Shown: in pieces, positions 24,673 through 32,249 of the stretch
Layout of the letters: each line of letters opens with the position of its first letter
How positions within the stretch are numbered: position 1 is the first letter of the stretch
Assembly: GCA_023457535.1 (NCBI GenBank)
Contig: JAEWLN010000034.1
Span: 1-40,526, forward strand
Direction of reading: 5' to 3'
DNA from: Bacteroidota bacterium
GTDB lineage: Bacteria > Bacteroidota > Bacteroidia > Flavobacteriales > Flavobacteriaceae
Length of the DNA stretch: 40,526 bases
Position numbers and translations under genes: made by a program
Notes under the pieces: generated by a model
Told to the model about the DNA's origin: nothing
The model's input: the letters and a program-made list of their open reading frames with translations, nothing else
The model's database searches: none

Positions 24673-25752
24673 ATGCACCTCGAACAGATTTCGCTTTTTA
24701 ACTACAAAAACTTCACTGAAGCCGATTTTTCGTTCGACGACAAAATCAATTGCTTTGTAGGGAAAAACGGCGTGGGTAAAACCAACGTGCTCGATGCGAT
24801 TTACCACCTTGCGTACGGAAAAAGCTACTTCAATCCGCTTGCCGTTCAGAATATCAAGCACGGTGAAGATTTTTTTGTAATCGATGGCCAGTTCAAAAAA
24901 AACGGCCGCATGGAACAAATCGTGTGCAGTCTCAAAAAAGGCCAAAAGAAAATCCTAAAGCGAAACGGCAAGATTTACGATAAATTCTCAGACCACATCG
25001 GGTTTATTCCGCTGGTGATGATTTCCCCGGCCGACGCCGATCTGATCATCGAAGGCAGCGAAACCCGCCGCAAATTTGTGGACAGCGTCATTTCGCAACT
25101 CGATCCGGCGTATTTGCAGGAGCTGATCCAATACCAGAAAATTCTTGCACAACGCAATGCTTTGCTAAAATATTTTGCGCTCAACCACGTCTTTGAAAAC
25201 GACACGCTTGCCATTTACAATGAACAACTCAACGTGCTCGGTCAGGCGATTTTCGAAAAACGCAAAGCATTTGTAGCCGATTTCGTTCCCATTTTCAACC
25301 AGCACCACCAAAACATTACCGGCGCGGCGGAAAGCGTTCAACTGAAGTATGAAAGCGCGCTTCATGACCACGATTTACTGGAATTGCTCCACGAAAACCT
25401 GCAGCGCGACCGCGTGCTCCAGTACACATCGGTGGGCATCCACAAGGACGATCTCTTGTTTGAAATCGACCAATATCCAATCAGAAAATTTGGCTCGCAA
25501 GGACAGCAAAAGTCGTTTCTGATCGCCCTTAAACTCGCCCAGTTCGATTTTGTCCGGAAAAAGTCGGGAGTCAAGCCTATCTTGCTTTTCGATGACATTT
25601 TTGACAAACTCGACGAACACCGCGTGAGCCAGATCGTACGCATGGTCAACAACGACGACTTTGGCCAGCTTTTCATTTCCGACACGCATCCGGAACGCAC
25701 TGAAGACATCGTGAAACGCACCCACCAGAGCTACAAAATATTTACGCTGTAA
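24673..25752 (+). CDS. recF: DNA replication and repair protein RecF
   Basis: This SMC-like ATPase helps load RecA at single-strand gaps with RecO and RecR. The 359-aa protein has Walker A GKNGVGKT (30-37), a GSQGQQKS-type signature motif (near 278-285), Walker B PILLFDDIFDKLD (about 302-314) and the D-loop region ending LFISDTHPERT. Length fits RecF (about 355-375). It is not beside dnaA/dnaN/gyrB here, as is usual for Bacteroidota. The gene is divergent from the TPR gene and separated from it by a 510-base region carrying a repeat element. The next gene follows after 40 bases. Confidence 0.96.
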   Translation: MHLEQISLFNYKNFTEADFSFDDKINCFVGKNGVGKTNVLDAIYHLAYGKSYFNPLAVQNIKHGEDFFVIDGQFKKNGRMEQIVCSLKKGQKKILKRNGKIYDKFSDHIGFIPLVMISPADADLIIEGSETRRKFVDSVISQLDPAYLQELIQYQKILAQRNALLKYFALNHVFENDTLAIYNEQLNVLGQAIFEKRKAFVADFVPIFNQHHQNITGAAESVQLKYESALHDHDLLELLHENLQRDRVLQYTSVGIHKDDLLFEIDQYPIRKFGSQGQQKSFLIALKLAQFDFVRKKSGVKPILLFDDIFDKLDEHRVSQIVRMVNNDDFGQLFISDTHPERTEDIVKRTHQSYKIFTL

Positions 25753-25792
25753 CGCGTATTTTTAGTATTTTAGCGGTCGTAAATTTCCCTTT

Positions 25793-26488
25793 ATGAAAAT
25801 CCGATTGTTCCTTGCTCCCATTTTGGCGCTTTTGTTCTGGAATTGCCACGGGCAGACCAAAAATGTGCAAAACATTACGCCAAATGCGCTGTCCGAAGCC
25901 CTCAAATCCGATCCCGGCCTGCAGCTGATCGACGTCCGCACTCCGGAAGAATTCGCCGGCGGGCACATTGGTGCGGCCACCAACATCGATTGGAATGGCG
26001 ACCGGTTCGAGCAATCGGTGGCAAAACTGGACAAGAACCAGTCGGTTTATGTGTATTGCAAAATCGGCGGAAGATCGGCCAAAGCGGCAGACAAGCTCGC
26101 ATCGATGGGATTTACCAAAGTGTACAACCTCGATGGCGGCATCCTCAAATGGGACGCGGCGGGTTTGTCCGCGGTGCCGGAAAAAACCATCGGAATGGCG
26201 CGCAATGAATTCGACAAACGCATCGCATCGGATCAAAAAGTACTTGTAAATTTTTACGCTAAATGGTGTGCCCCGTGCCAACGCATGGCCCCTTACATGG
26301 AACCGCTCGGCGCGCAATACAAAGGGCGCGTGACTGTTATCAGACTCGACGCCGATGAGCACAAAACGCTGTTGCGCGAGCTGAAAATCGACGCACTTCC
26401 GGTGACGGTATTGTATGAAAACGGCAAACCGGTATGGCGAAAAGAGGGTTTTGTCAGCGAAAAAGAACTCAAAAAACAGCTGCCATGA
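25793..26488 (+). CDS. Exported rhodanese-thioredoxin fusion protein
   Basis: The 231-aa product has a signal sequence with Cys18 (FWNC; an imperfect lipobox, so lipoprotein status is uncertain). It then has a rhodanese domain (about 25-128) with LIDVRTPEEF and catalytic Cys89 in VYCKIGGRSAKAA, and a thioredoxin domain (about 132-230) with WCAPC (158-162) and the cis-Pro Pro203 in DALPVTVLY. Both active sites are intact. The fusion in the periplasm suggests coupled sulfane-sulfur transfer and disulfide reduction, but the substrate is unknown. The gene overlaps the DUF2461 gene by four bases (ATGA). Confidence 0.88.
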   Translation: MKIRLFLAPILALLFWNCHGQTKNVQNITPNALSEALKSDPGLQLIDVRTPEEFAGGHIGAATNIDWNGDRFEQSVAKLDKNQSVYVYCKIGGRSAKAADKLASMGFTKVYNLDGGILKWDAAGLSAVPEKTIGMARNEFDKRIASDQKVLVNFYAKWCAPCQRMAPYMEPLGAQYKGRVTVIRLDADEHKTLLRELKIDALPVTVLYENGKPVWRKEGFVSEKELKKQLP

Positions 26489-27153
26489 TCCCGAAGGAAA
26501 CGCTTGAATTTTTAAAGGACATCAAAAAAAACAATACCCGCGAGTGGTTTTTGGCCAACAAAAAGCGGTACGACGCCTACAAGGAAAATTACCATCAATT
26601 GGCCGGACAACTGCTTGAGGCAATGACCCACCGCGATGCGTCGCTCGGATCGATGACCGTAAAAGACGTGGTGTTCCGCATCAACCGCGACATCAGGTTT
26701 TCCAAAGATAAATCGCCCTACAAGACCAACATGGCATTTTGGTTTTCGCCCGGCAACAAGAACTGGAACCAATCAGGATATTATGTGCACGTGGAACCCG
26801 GCATGAGTTTCATCGCAGGCGGATTTTACCAGCCCGATGCGGCCCAGCTCAAAAAAATACGCAGGGAAATCGCGTTTTTCCACGATGATCTCCAGGCAAT
26901 ACTCGATGCGCCGCAATTCAAATCGGTGTTCGGCGACCTGGACCGCACGCACGTTTTGAAAACCACGCCCAAAGGATACGAGAAAGACCATCCGGCGATT
27001 GAACTGCTCAAACTCAAAAGTTTTGAAGCATCGGCAAAATTGCAGGACAAAGAACTCATGCGCCACGATTTTATCGCGCAAACGGCCGACAAACTCATGT
27101 TATTGAAACCGATGAATGGTTTTTTCGACCGCGCGTTGGCGATGGAAGAATAA
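26485..27153 (+). CDS. DUF2461 family protein
   Basis: The 222-aa cytosolic protein opens with ETLEFLKDIKKNNTREWFLANKKRYD and continues with VVFRINRDIRFSKDKSPYKTN and YYVHVEPG-type blocks, which define DUF2461 (TIGR02453). The function of the family is unknown. I start at ATG 26485 because it overlaps the upstream TGA in an ATGA arrangement and gives the conserved N-terminus; the frame is open 17 codons further, inside the fusion gene. murB follows after a short-period repeat of about 70 bases. Translational coupling with the rhodanese-thioredoxin gene is the only functional hint. Confidence 0.85.
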   Translation: MIPKETLEFLKDIKKNNTREWFLANKKRYDAYKENYHQLAGQLLEAMTHRDASLGSMTVKDVVFRINRDIRFSKDKSPYKTNMAFWFSPGNKNWNQSGYYVHVEPGMSFIAGGFYQPDAAQLKKIRREIAFFHDDLQAILDAPQFKSVFGDLDRTHVLKTTPKGYEKDHPAIELLKLKSFEASAKLQDKELMRHDFIAQTADKLMLLKPMNGFFDRALAMEE

Positions 27154-27220
27154 CCAAAATCCAAATTCCAAAATCCAGGTTCCAAGTTCCAAGTTCCAAT
27201 TCCAATTCCAATTCTAAAAT
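27154..27220 (+). repeat. Heptamer then hexamer tandem repeat before murB
   Basis: CC-starting units recur every seven bases from 27154 to 27196 (CCAAAAT, CCAAATT, CCAAAAT, CCAGGTT, CCAAGTT and so on). They then recur every six bases (CCAATT at 27196, 27202 and 27208). The array occupies almost the whole gap and ends about ten bases before the murB ATG. Confidence 0.85.
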
Positions 27221-27230
27221 CCGACCCGAG

Positions 27231-28244
27231 ATGGAGATCCAGCATAACGTTTCGCTCAAAAATTACAATACTTTTGGCATCGACGCCAAAGCGCGGCAGT
27301 TTGTCGCGGTACATTCGGTCGACGAACTGCGTGAGGTTTTGCGCGGGCATGCGGGCGAACCCAAATTCATCCTGGGCGGCGGCAGCAATATGTTGCTCAC
27401 GCAGGATGTGGACGCGCTCGTGATCCATATCGACCTGAAAGGAAAAATCGTGGTAGACCAAACCGACGATTTTGTAACCGTTGAGGCCCAGGCGGGCGAA
27501 AATTGGCATGAATTCGTGCTCTGGACGATCGGTCAGGATTTTGGCGGACTCGAGAACATGTCATTGATTCCGGGCAATGTAGGCACCACCCCGATACAAA
27601 ACATCGGCGCCTACGGAACCGAGATCAAGGACACTATGGTTTCGTGCCAGGCCATCGAAATCGCAACGGGCAATTTGCGCACTTTTACCAATGCCGAATG
27701 TAGGTTCGGATACCGCGAAAGCGTGTTCAAGCAGGCGCTCAAAAACCAATACATCATTACCTCGGTGCGCTTCAGGCTTACCAAAACCAACCATAAAATA
27801 AACACCTCATACGGCGATATTTTATCGGAACTGGCCAAAAACAACATCGAAAACCCGACGCTTAAAGATGTGAGCAACGCCGTGATCGCGATCCGTCAAA
27901 GCAAGTTGCCCAACCCGAAAGAACTCGGCAATTCGGGCAGTTTTTTCAAAAATCCGGTCATTTCCAAATCCGAATTTGAAAAGGTTCAGGCGCGGTTTCC
28001 CGACATTCGCTTTTTTCCGGTATCGGATACTGAGGTCAAAGTCCCGGCCGGTTGGCTCATCGAACAAGCCGGTTTTAAAGGCAAGCGTTTTGGCGATGCG
28101 GGCGTGCACAAAAACCAGGCGCTCGTGCTGGTAAATTACGGCAACGCCACAGGTGCGGAAATCCTTGCGGTGTCGCAAAACATCCAGCGCACGATTTTGG
28201 AGCAGTTTGGAATTGCAATCGAGGCGGAAGTGAATGTGGTTTGA
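27231..28244 (+). CDS. murB: UDP-N-acetylenolpyruvoylglucosamine reductase
   Basis: This FAD/NADPH enzyme makes UDP-N-acetylmuramate, the second committed step of peptidoglycan synthesis. The 337-aa protein carries the FAD loop LGGGSNMLL (48-56), IPGNVGTTPIQNIGAYG (113-129), the type I insertion with FGYRESVFK (Arg162), the catalytic serine in NSGSFFKNP (Ser237) and the terminal Glu in EAEVN. It is the E. coli-like type I form (E. coli 342 aa). The leader consists of a short-period tandem repeat and no -7 box is evident there, so it may be read from the rhodanese-thioredoxin/DUF2461 transcript. Confidence 0.96.
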   Translation: MEIQHNVSLKNYNTFGIDAKARQFVAVHSVDELREVLRGHAGEPKFILGGGSNMLLTQDVDALVIHIDLKGKIVVDQTDDFVTVEAQAGENWHEFVLWTIGQDFGGLENMSLIPGNVGTTPIQNIGAYGTEIKDTMVSCQAIEIATGNLRTFTNAECRFGYRESVFKQALKNQYIITSVRFRLTKTNHKINTSYGDILSELAKNNIENPTLKDVSNAVIAIRQSKLPNPKELGNSGSFFKNPVISKSEFEKVQARFPDIRFFPVSDTEVKVPAGWLIEQAGFKGKRFGDAGVHKNQALVLVNYGNATGAEILAVSQNIQRTILEQFGIAIEAEVNVV

Positions 28245-28389
28245 GGTATTTGGCGCATCAAAACCTATATTCCACGTTCCGGCAAGTTCCAGATTCCGAC
28301 TCCTTAACGCGCACGAGCCTTCATCCGATTTTACGGTTTCCAAATTTCCAATTAACTTGCTATCGATCTGAAAATCTAAAAATTGCACC

Positions 28390-29010
28390 ATGTACATTGC
28401 CAATCCGTACCAAAACCACGACCAGCAGGACATTGAACATTTTATCCGGACCAACAGCTTTGGCATTCTGATCAATCAGACGCGCGGAAAACTGTGGGCC
28501 ACGCACATTCCGCTTGAATTAGAAGTGGGGCCGGACGGAAAAAACGTGCTGCGCGGACACATTTCCAAAGCGAATCTGCAATGGGAAGGTTTTTTAGAAT
28601 CTGAAGACGTGCTTGCGATCTTTTCCGGCCCGCACAGCTACATATCATCGTCGTGGTATGATTACGAAGAAGTCCCAACCTGGAATTATGCGGCCGTGCA
28701 CGTTTACGGCAGAATCAAGACCATGAACAAAGCAGATCTGCTCGCGCATTTGACGCGCCTGGTGGACCAATACGAACAGGACTCGCAGCATCCGGTGCGG
28801 CTGGCCGATATGTCGGATAAAACCATGGGCCAGATACGCGGCATCGTCGGGTTCGAAATTTCCATTACCGATATTCAGGCTGTACGCAAATTCTCGCAAA
28901 CTCAAAACCAGAAAAACTTCGACGCTATCGTGTCCCATCTGGAAAAATCAGGCACGCCCGGTGCGTCGGCGGTCGCCAAAGCGATGAAAAGCTGCCCGCG
29001 ATCGCGGTAA
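28390..29010 (+). CDS. PaiB-like FMN-binding protein
   Basis: The 206-aa protein begins MYIANPYQN and shows THIPLEL, LRGHISKANLQW, FSGPHSYISSSWYD, VPTWNYAAVHVYG and IRGIVGFEISI, which are the signature blocks of the PaiB family (PF04299, 'FMN-binding negative transcriptional regulator'). The fold is a split-barrel flavin binder; the regulatory role comes from Bacillus PaiB and may not apply here. No helix-turn-helix is seen. The 145-base gap before it contains a TAACTTG -7-like box at 28353-28359. No acetyltransferase (PaiA) neighbour is present. Confidence 0.88.
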   Translation: MYIANPYQNHDQQDIEHFIRTNSFGILINQTRGKLWATHIPLELEVGPDGKNVLRGHISKANLQWEGFLESEDVLAIFSGPHSYISSSWYDYEEVPTWNYAAVHVYGRIKTMNKADLLAHLTRLVDQYEQDSQHPVRLADMSDKTMGQIRGIVGFEISITDIQAVRKFSQTQNQKNFDAIVSHLEKSGTPGASAVAKAMKSCPRSR

Positions 29011-29113
29011 TCCGCGCCAATACCCGCTTGACGAGTGCTTTAGATGGCTAAAATTTTCGGATTATATAACCGTTGTTTTGTCGCGCGCACTTTTCTCTTT
29101 CACCGCAAATCGC

Positions 29114-29121
29114 TACCTTTG
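29114..29121 (+). promoter_or_regulatory. Predicted -7 box that decides the glycosyltransferase start
   Basis: TACCTTTG is a perfect TAnnTTTG box, 27 bases before ATG 29149, and lies inside an open frame that begins at 29044. It supports 29149 as the start. A -33 candidate is TTTTC near 29091. Confidence 0.5.
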
Positions 29122-29148
29122 CGCTCGCTTAAAAGACACATTGCCTAT

Positions 29149-30255
29149 ATGTTGACCGTTACTTTTTACGCCTTTATCGCCGTGGTTGCCGTCCAGTTTT
29201 TTTACTATGTGGTCGTTTTTGGGAAGTTCGCCTACCGCAAATCGCAAAAAAGCAATCCCAAGCGCATCCCGATTTCAGTGATTGTTTGCGCAAAAAACGA
29301 ACAGGAAAACGTCGCGAAGTTCGTTCCGATGCTCGCCGAACAGGATTATCCCGATTTTGAGATCGTGCTCATTGACGATGCTTCCTCCGACGGCACGCTC
29401 GATTTGTTCGAAGCATTCGAAAAACAATATCCGAACATCCGGCTGGTCAAGGTCGAGAACAACGAAGCGTTCTGGGGCAACAAAAAATTTGCGCTCACGC
29501 TCGGGATCAAGGCGGCCAGAAAAGAATACCTGCTATTCACCGATGCCGACTGCTATCCTACGTCCAAGAACTGGATTATGGAAATGAGTTCGCAATTCTC
29601 CAAAGAAAAGACCATCGTACTGGGCTACGGCGCGTACGATCGCATTCCGGGGTCAATGCTCAACAAAATCATCCGGTTTGAAACGATGCTCACGGCGGTA
29701 CAGTATTTCGCGTGGGCCAAGATCGGGCGGCCTTACATGGGCGTCGGGCGCAATCTGGCGTACAAAAAAGAGGAATTTTTCAATGTGCGCGGTTTTATGG
29801 ATCACATGAAGATCAGATCGGGCGACGACGATTTGTTCATCAACCAGGCAGCCAAAGGAAGCAATACGACCATTTGCGATTCGCCGGACAGTTTTACGTA
29901 TTCCATGCCCAAAACCACGTTCAAAGATTGGTTTACCCAAAAACGGCGGCACGTGTCCACAGCCGGGCATTATAAGGCATTCGACAAATTCCAGCTCGGC
30001 GTTTTCTATGCGTCGCAGTTGTTGTTTTTGTTGCTGCCCATCGTACTTCTCGCCTTCCAATTCCAGTGGATCATCGTTACGGCGCTGATTGGTTTCCGGT
30101 ATTTGTTTGCATGGATCACACTCGGGTTATCGGCCGGAAGATTGCGCGAAAAAGATACCATGTATTGGTTCCCGATTATCGAAATAACGCTTATCTTTAC
30201 GCAACTCAACATTTTCCTGACCAATATTTTTTCAAAACCTGTGCATTGGAAGTAA
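29149..30255 (+). CDS. Membrane family 2 glycosyltransferase
   Basis: The 368-aa protein has an N-terminal membrane helix (about 3-25), a GT-A catalytic domain and two to three C-terminal helices (about 285-345). Motifs are ISVIVCAKNEQEN (42-54), the nucleotide-binding Asp pair in LIDDASSDGT (Asp76, Asp77), DAD (132-134) and QKRRH, the counterpart of the (Q/R)xxRW box, near 267. It probably transfers a sugar from a nucleotide donor at the inner membrane; the acceptor is unknown. I prefer ATG 29149 to the upstream in-frame ATG 29044 because of the promoter box in between and the better hydrophobic start. Its 3' end overlaps the next gene. Confidence 0.85.
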   Translation: MLTVTFYAFIAVVAVQFFYYVVVFGKFAYRKSQKSNPKRIPISVIVCAKNEQENVAKFVPMLAEQDYPDFEIVLIDDASSDGTLDLFEAFEKQYPNIRLVKVENNEAFWGNKKFALTLGIKAARKEYLLFTDADCYPTSKNWIMEMSSQFSKEKTIVLGYGAYDRIPGSMLNKIIRFETMLTAVQYFAWAKIGRPYMGVGRNLAYKKEEFFNVRGFMDHMKIRSGDDDLFINQAAKGSNTTICDSPDSFTYSMPKTTFKDWFTQKRRHVSTAGHYKAFDKFQLGVFYASQLLFLLLPIVLLAFQFQWIIVTALIGFRYLFAWITLGLSAGRLREKDTMYWFPIIEITLIFTQLNIFLTNIFSKPVHWK

Positions 30256-30794
30256 GGCAATACATAGAAAAGGCAAAGAACGGCGACCAGATTGCGTTCA
30301 CTTTTCTGCTGGATTCTTATTGGAATGAAGTTTACGGGTTCATGCTCAAGCGCACGGGCAATGAAACCGATGCCGAGGACATCACGATCGATACTTTTTC
30401 CAAAGCGTTCGACAAGATTTCGAGCTACAATCCTGAATTTCAGTTCAACACATGGCTGATCGCGATTGCCAAAAACGTCCACATCGATTTGCTGCGCCGC
30501 AAAAAATCGGCGTTGTTCATCGACATCACCGATGAGGAAGACCAGCAGGCCTACAACATCGCCGATACCGCCCTATCTGCGGAGGACGAGCTCATTGCCA
30601 AGCAAAATTTGTCGAGCCTGCTGGCGTGCATCAAACAACTCAAGCCCCATTACCAGGAAGTGATCCAGTTGCGGTATTTCCAGGAATTGTCATATCAGGA
30701 AATCGCGGACCTGCTAGGGGAACCGCTCAGCAACGTCAAGGTAAAATTACTTCGCGCCAAAAAGTTGCTCGCTGAGATCATCGAGCGCAGATAG
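30246..30794 (+). CDS. ECF-type RNA polymerase sigma factor (TTG start)
   Basis: The 182-aa sigma-70 family protein has region 2 (about 15-85: AFTFLLDSYWNEVYGFMLKR, DAEDITIDTFSKAF, FNTWLIAIAKNVHIDLLRR) and region 4 (about 125-178: LKPHYQEVIQLRYFQELSYQEIA...NVKVKLLRAKKLL), with no region 3 or anti-sigma gene beside it. The conserved N-terminus EVRQYIEKAKNGDQ begins at a TTG at 30246, ten bases inside the end of the glycosyltransferase gene. No ATG or GTG exists at that point, and upstream in-frame codons read through the glycosyltransferase in a wrong frame. Its regulon is unknown; TonB follows 166 bases later. Confidence 0.85.
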   Translation: MEVRQYIEKAKNGDQIAFTFLLDSYWNEVYGFMLKRTGNETDAEDITIDTFSKAFDKISSYNPEFQFNTWLIAIAKNVHIDLLRRKKSALFIDITDEEDQQAYNIADTALSAEDELIAKQNLSSLLACIKQLKPHYQEVIQLRYFQELSYQEIADLLGEPLSNVKVKLLRAKKLLAEIIERR

Positions 30795-30800
30795 TCATTT

Positions 30801-30858
30801 GCGGCCGGGCCTTTCCGCATCGACCCATACTGCATAATGGGTATTTTATTAAAATACC
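30801..30858 (+). other. Two mutually exclusive hairpins between sigma factor and tonB
   Basis: ACCCAT/ATGGGT (30823-30842, 8-base loop) is followed by ATTTTATT, so it could terminate. A second stem, GGTATTTTA with TAAAATACC (30840-30858, nearly no loop), shares its first bases with the 3' arm of the first, so only one can form. GCGGCCGGGCCTTTCCGC at 30801-30818 resembles the arm of the dispersed palindromic element and may be a remnant. Confidence 0.45.
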
Positions 30859-30960
30859 GACAAATTTCTATGTTTTTGTATATGATTTGGAAATAATCGC
30901 GCGTTATGTGTTAAAACGACACTATGATTTGACATTACCCAACCCATTAAACTTTAAATT

Positions 30961-31767
30961 ATGTCAAAATCAAGTATCTATGAAAGCGCGTGGCTCGACC
31001 TGGTCTTTGAAGGAAAAAACAAAGCCTATGGCGCGTACCGGTTGCGCCAGGAAAGCCCTAAAACCACGATGTATGCGTTTGCGCTGGGATTGTTCTTTGT
31101 CGCCTCAGTGGTCAGCATCGGATTGTTTTTGAGCGCGTTCGGCAACAAGCCATCGATGAATGAAACGCCACTATTGACCGACAGCATCCGCTTGACCAGG
31201 GTAAACAATCCCGAACCGCTTTTGCCACCGCCAACCCCTGTTTCGCAACCAAAGAAAGCCGCTTCGCCAGAAAGTGACGTGCGCGAAATGACGAACAATC
31301 CGCAAATCGTCACGCCCGAGGACGCCCACGACGTCAGGCACAACGACGACCCGCCTGCCGGACCACAAGTTCCTGAAACGCCGGACGGTATCGCAGGTTC
31401 CAGCGTACCATCGGCACCATCGGCACCAAGCATCGCACCGCTGCCGGCTCCCGACGGTCCGGTAAGTTTGACTGCATTGGACAGAATGCCCGAATTCCCG
31501 GGCGGCATAGGTAGTTTTTACAAATATGTCGGTGATAATTTCGAAAAGCCTGAAATCGACCAAACGGTAACGGTATTGCTTTCGTTCGTCATCGAAAAAG
31601 ACGGTACAATGACAGACATTAAGGTCTTGCGCAACCCCGGATACGGGCTCGACAAAGAGGCCATACGCGTGCTCAAATCGCTAAAGACCAAGTGGAAACC
31701 CGGCTTAAAAAACGGTCAATCGGTGCGCGTTTTGTACCAACTCCCCATCAGGGTTACCCAAAACTAA
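30961..31767 (+). CDS. Energy transducer TonB
   Basis: The 268-aa protein has an N-terminal cytoplasmic part with AYGAYRLRQ (21-30), typical of Bacteroidota TonB, one membrane helix (about 38-60), a Pro/Ala/Ser-rich periplasmic spacer (about 80-165, with PLLPPPTP) and a TonB C-terminal domain (about 175-268: LLSFVIEKDGTMTDIKVL, LKTKWKPGLKNGQSVRVLYQLPI). It would couple the proton motive force to outer-membrane TonB-dependent receptors with ExbB/ExbD, which are not in this window. The small protein at 3730-4095 carries the same C-terminal signature without the anchor. A strong terminator follows the stop. Confidence 0.93.
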   Translation: MSKSSIYESAWLDLVFEGKNKAYGAYRLRQESPKTTMYAFALGLFFVASVVSIGLFLSAFGNKPSMNETPLLTDSIRLTRVNNPEPLLPPPTPVSQPKKAASPESDVREMTNNPQIVTPEDAHDVRHNDDPPAGPQVPETPDGIAGSSVPSAPSAPSIAPLPAPDGPVSLTALDRMPEFPGGIGSFYKYVGDNFEKPEIDQTVTVLLSFVIEKDGTMTDIKVLRNPGYGLDKEAIRVLKSLKTKWKPGLKNGQSVRVLYQLPIRVTQN

Positions 31768-31771
31768 AACC

Positions 31772-31799
31772 AAAGCAGGATGTTACTCCTGCTTTTTTT
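31772..31799 (+). terminator. Rho-independent terminator of tonB
   Basis: AGCAGGA (31774-31780), a 6-base loop and TCCTGCT (31787-31793) run into a row of T residues to 31799. The TAA of the convergent PhnA-like gene lies at the very end of the T-run (31800-31798, minus strand), so the hairpin is shared between the two transcripts, with weaker A/T support on the minus strand. Confidence 0.88.
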
Positions 31800-32007
31800 A
31801 TGCCTTTTTGACAAATTCGGTTCGTAAAACCATGGCCGTTTTGTTGACTCGGCAGTCGATTTCCGCCGGGTCGTCTGTCAGGCGGATGTTTTTGACCATC
31901 GTTCCGCGTTTGATCACGTCTGACGATCCTTTCACTTTGAGGTCTTTGATTACGGTGACGGAATCGCCGTCCTGCAAAACATTGCCGTTGCTGTCTTTTA
32001 CATCCAT
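31798..32007 (-). CDS. PhnA-domain protein
   Basis: The 69-aa protein consists almost wholly of the PhnA C-terminal domain: MDVKDSNGNVLQDGDSVTVIKDLKVKGSS, RGTMVKNIRLTDD and IDCRVNKTAMVLRTEFVKK. It is a small beta-barrel (SH3-like) without the N-terminal zinc ribbon of longer PhnA proteins. Despite the name, E. coli PhnA is not required for phosphonate use, so no metabolic role is implied. The gene is convergent with tonB and divergent from the MFS gene. A perfect -7 box stands 17 bases before its ATG. Confidence 0.87.
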   Translation of the reverse strand: MDVKDSNGNVLQDGDSVTVIKDLKVKGSSDVIKRGTMVKNIRLTDDPAEIDCRVNKTAMVLRTEFVKKA

Positions 32008-32023
32008 AATTGTAGGGTTTTTG

Positions 32024-32031
32024 CAAAAATA
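32024..32031 (-). promoter_or_regulatory. Predicted -7 box of the PhnA-like gene
   Basis: The minus strand reads TATTTTTG, a perfect TAnnTTTG box, 16 bases upstream of the ATG at 32007. No -33 TTG is evident. Confidence 0.5.
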
Positions 32032-32089
32032 CGATTACTGCGCAGCCTGGCGTTCAGATAGCGTGTTTTTTTTTAGCCTGGGATTAAAA

Positions 32090-32208
32090 GTACAGATTTT
32101 CTGTAGTGGAAGTTGGGCAGTAATTGGTTATTTTGTCTCTAGGGAAGGGGGCGTTGGAAGTATATCCCAACGAAATAAAAATGACATTGCGATACAGAAA
32201 ATCTGTAC
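32090..32208. repeat. Palindrome-bounded intergenic element, copy B
   Basis: GTACAGATTTTCTGTA (32090-32105) and TACAGAAAATCTGTAC (32193-32208) are a perfect 16-bp inverted pair, each internally palindromic. The middle has AGGGAAGGGGGC, as in copy A, and a CGTTGG/CCAACG hairpin. ATTTTGTTAAAATTGC follows the right end; copy A has a near-identical string there. At 119 bases it is nearly as long as copy A (116), and like copy A it lies between divergent genes. Confidence 0.8.
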
Positions 32209-32249
32209 ATTTTGTTAAAATTGCATTTTATTTTTGTGAATGTTTTTTT

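Noticed and set aside
24402..24760. Two small open frames in the TPR/recF gap
   Set aside because: Short, overlapping on opposite strands, no recognisable start signals or family features; one runs into recF in another frame.
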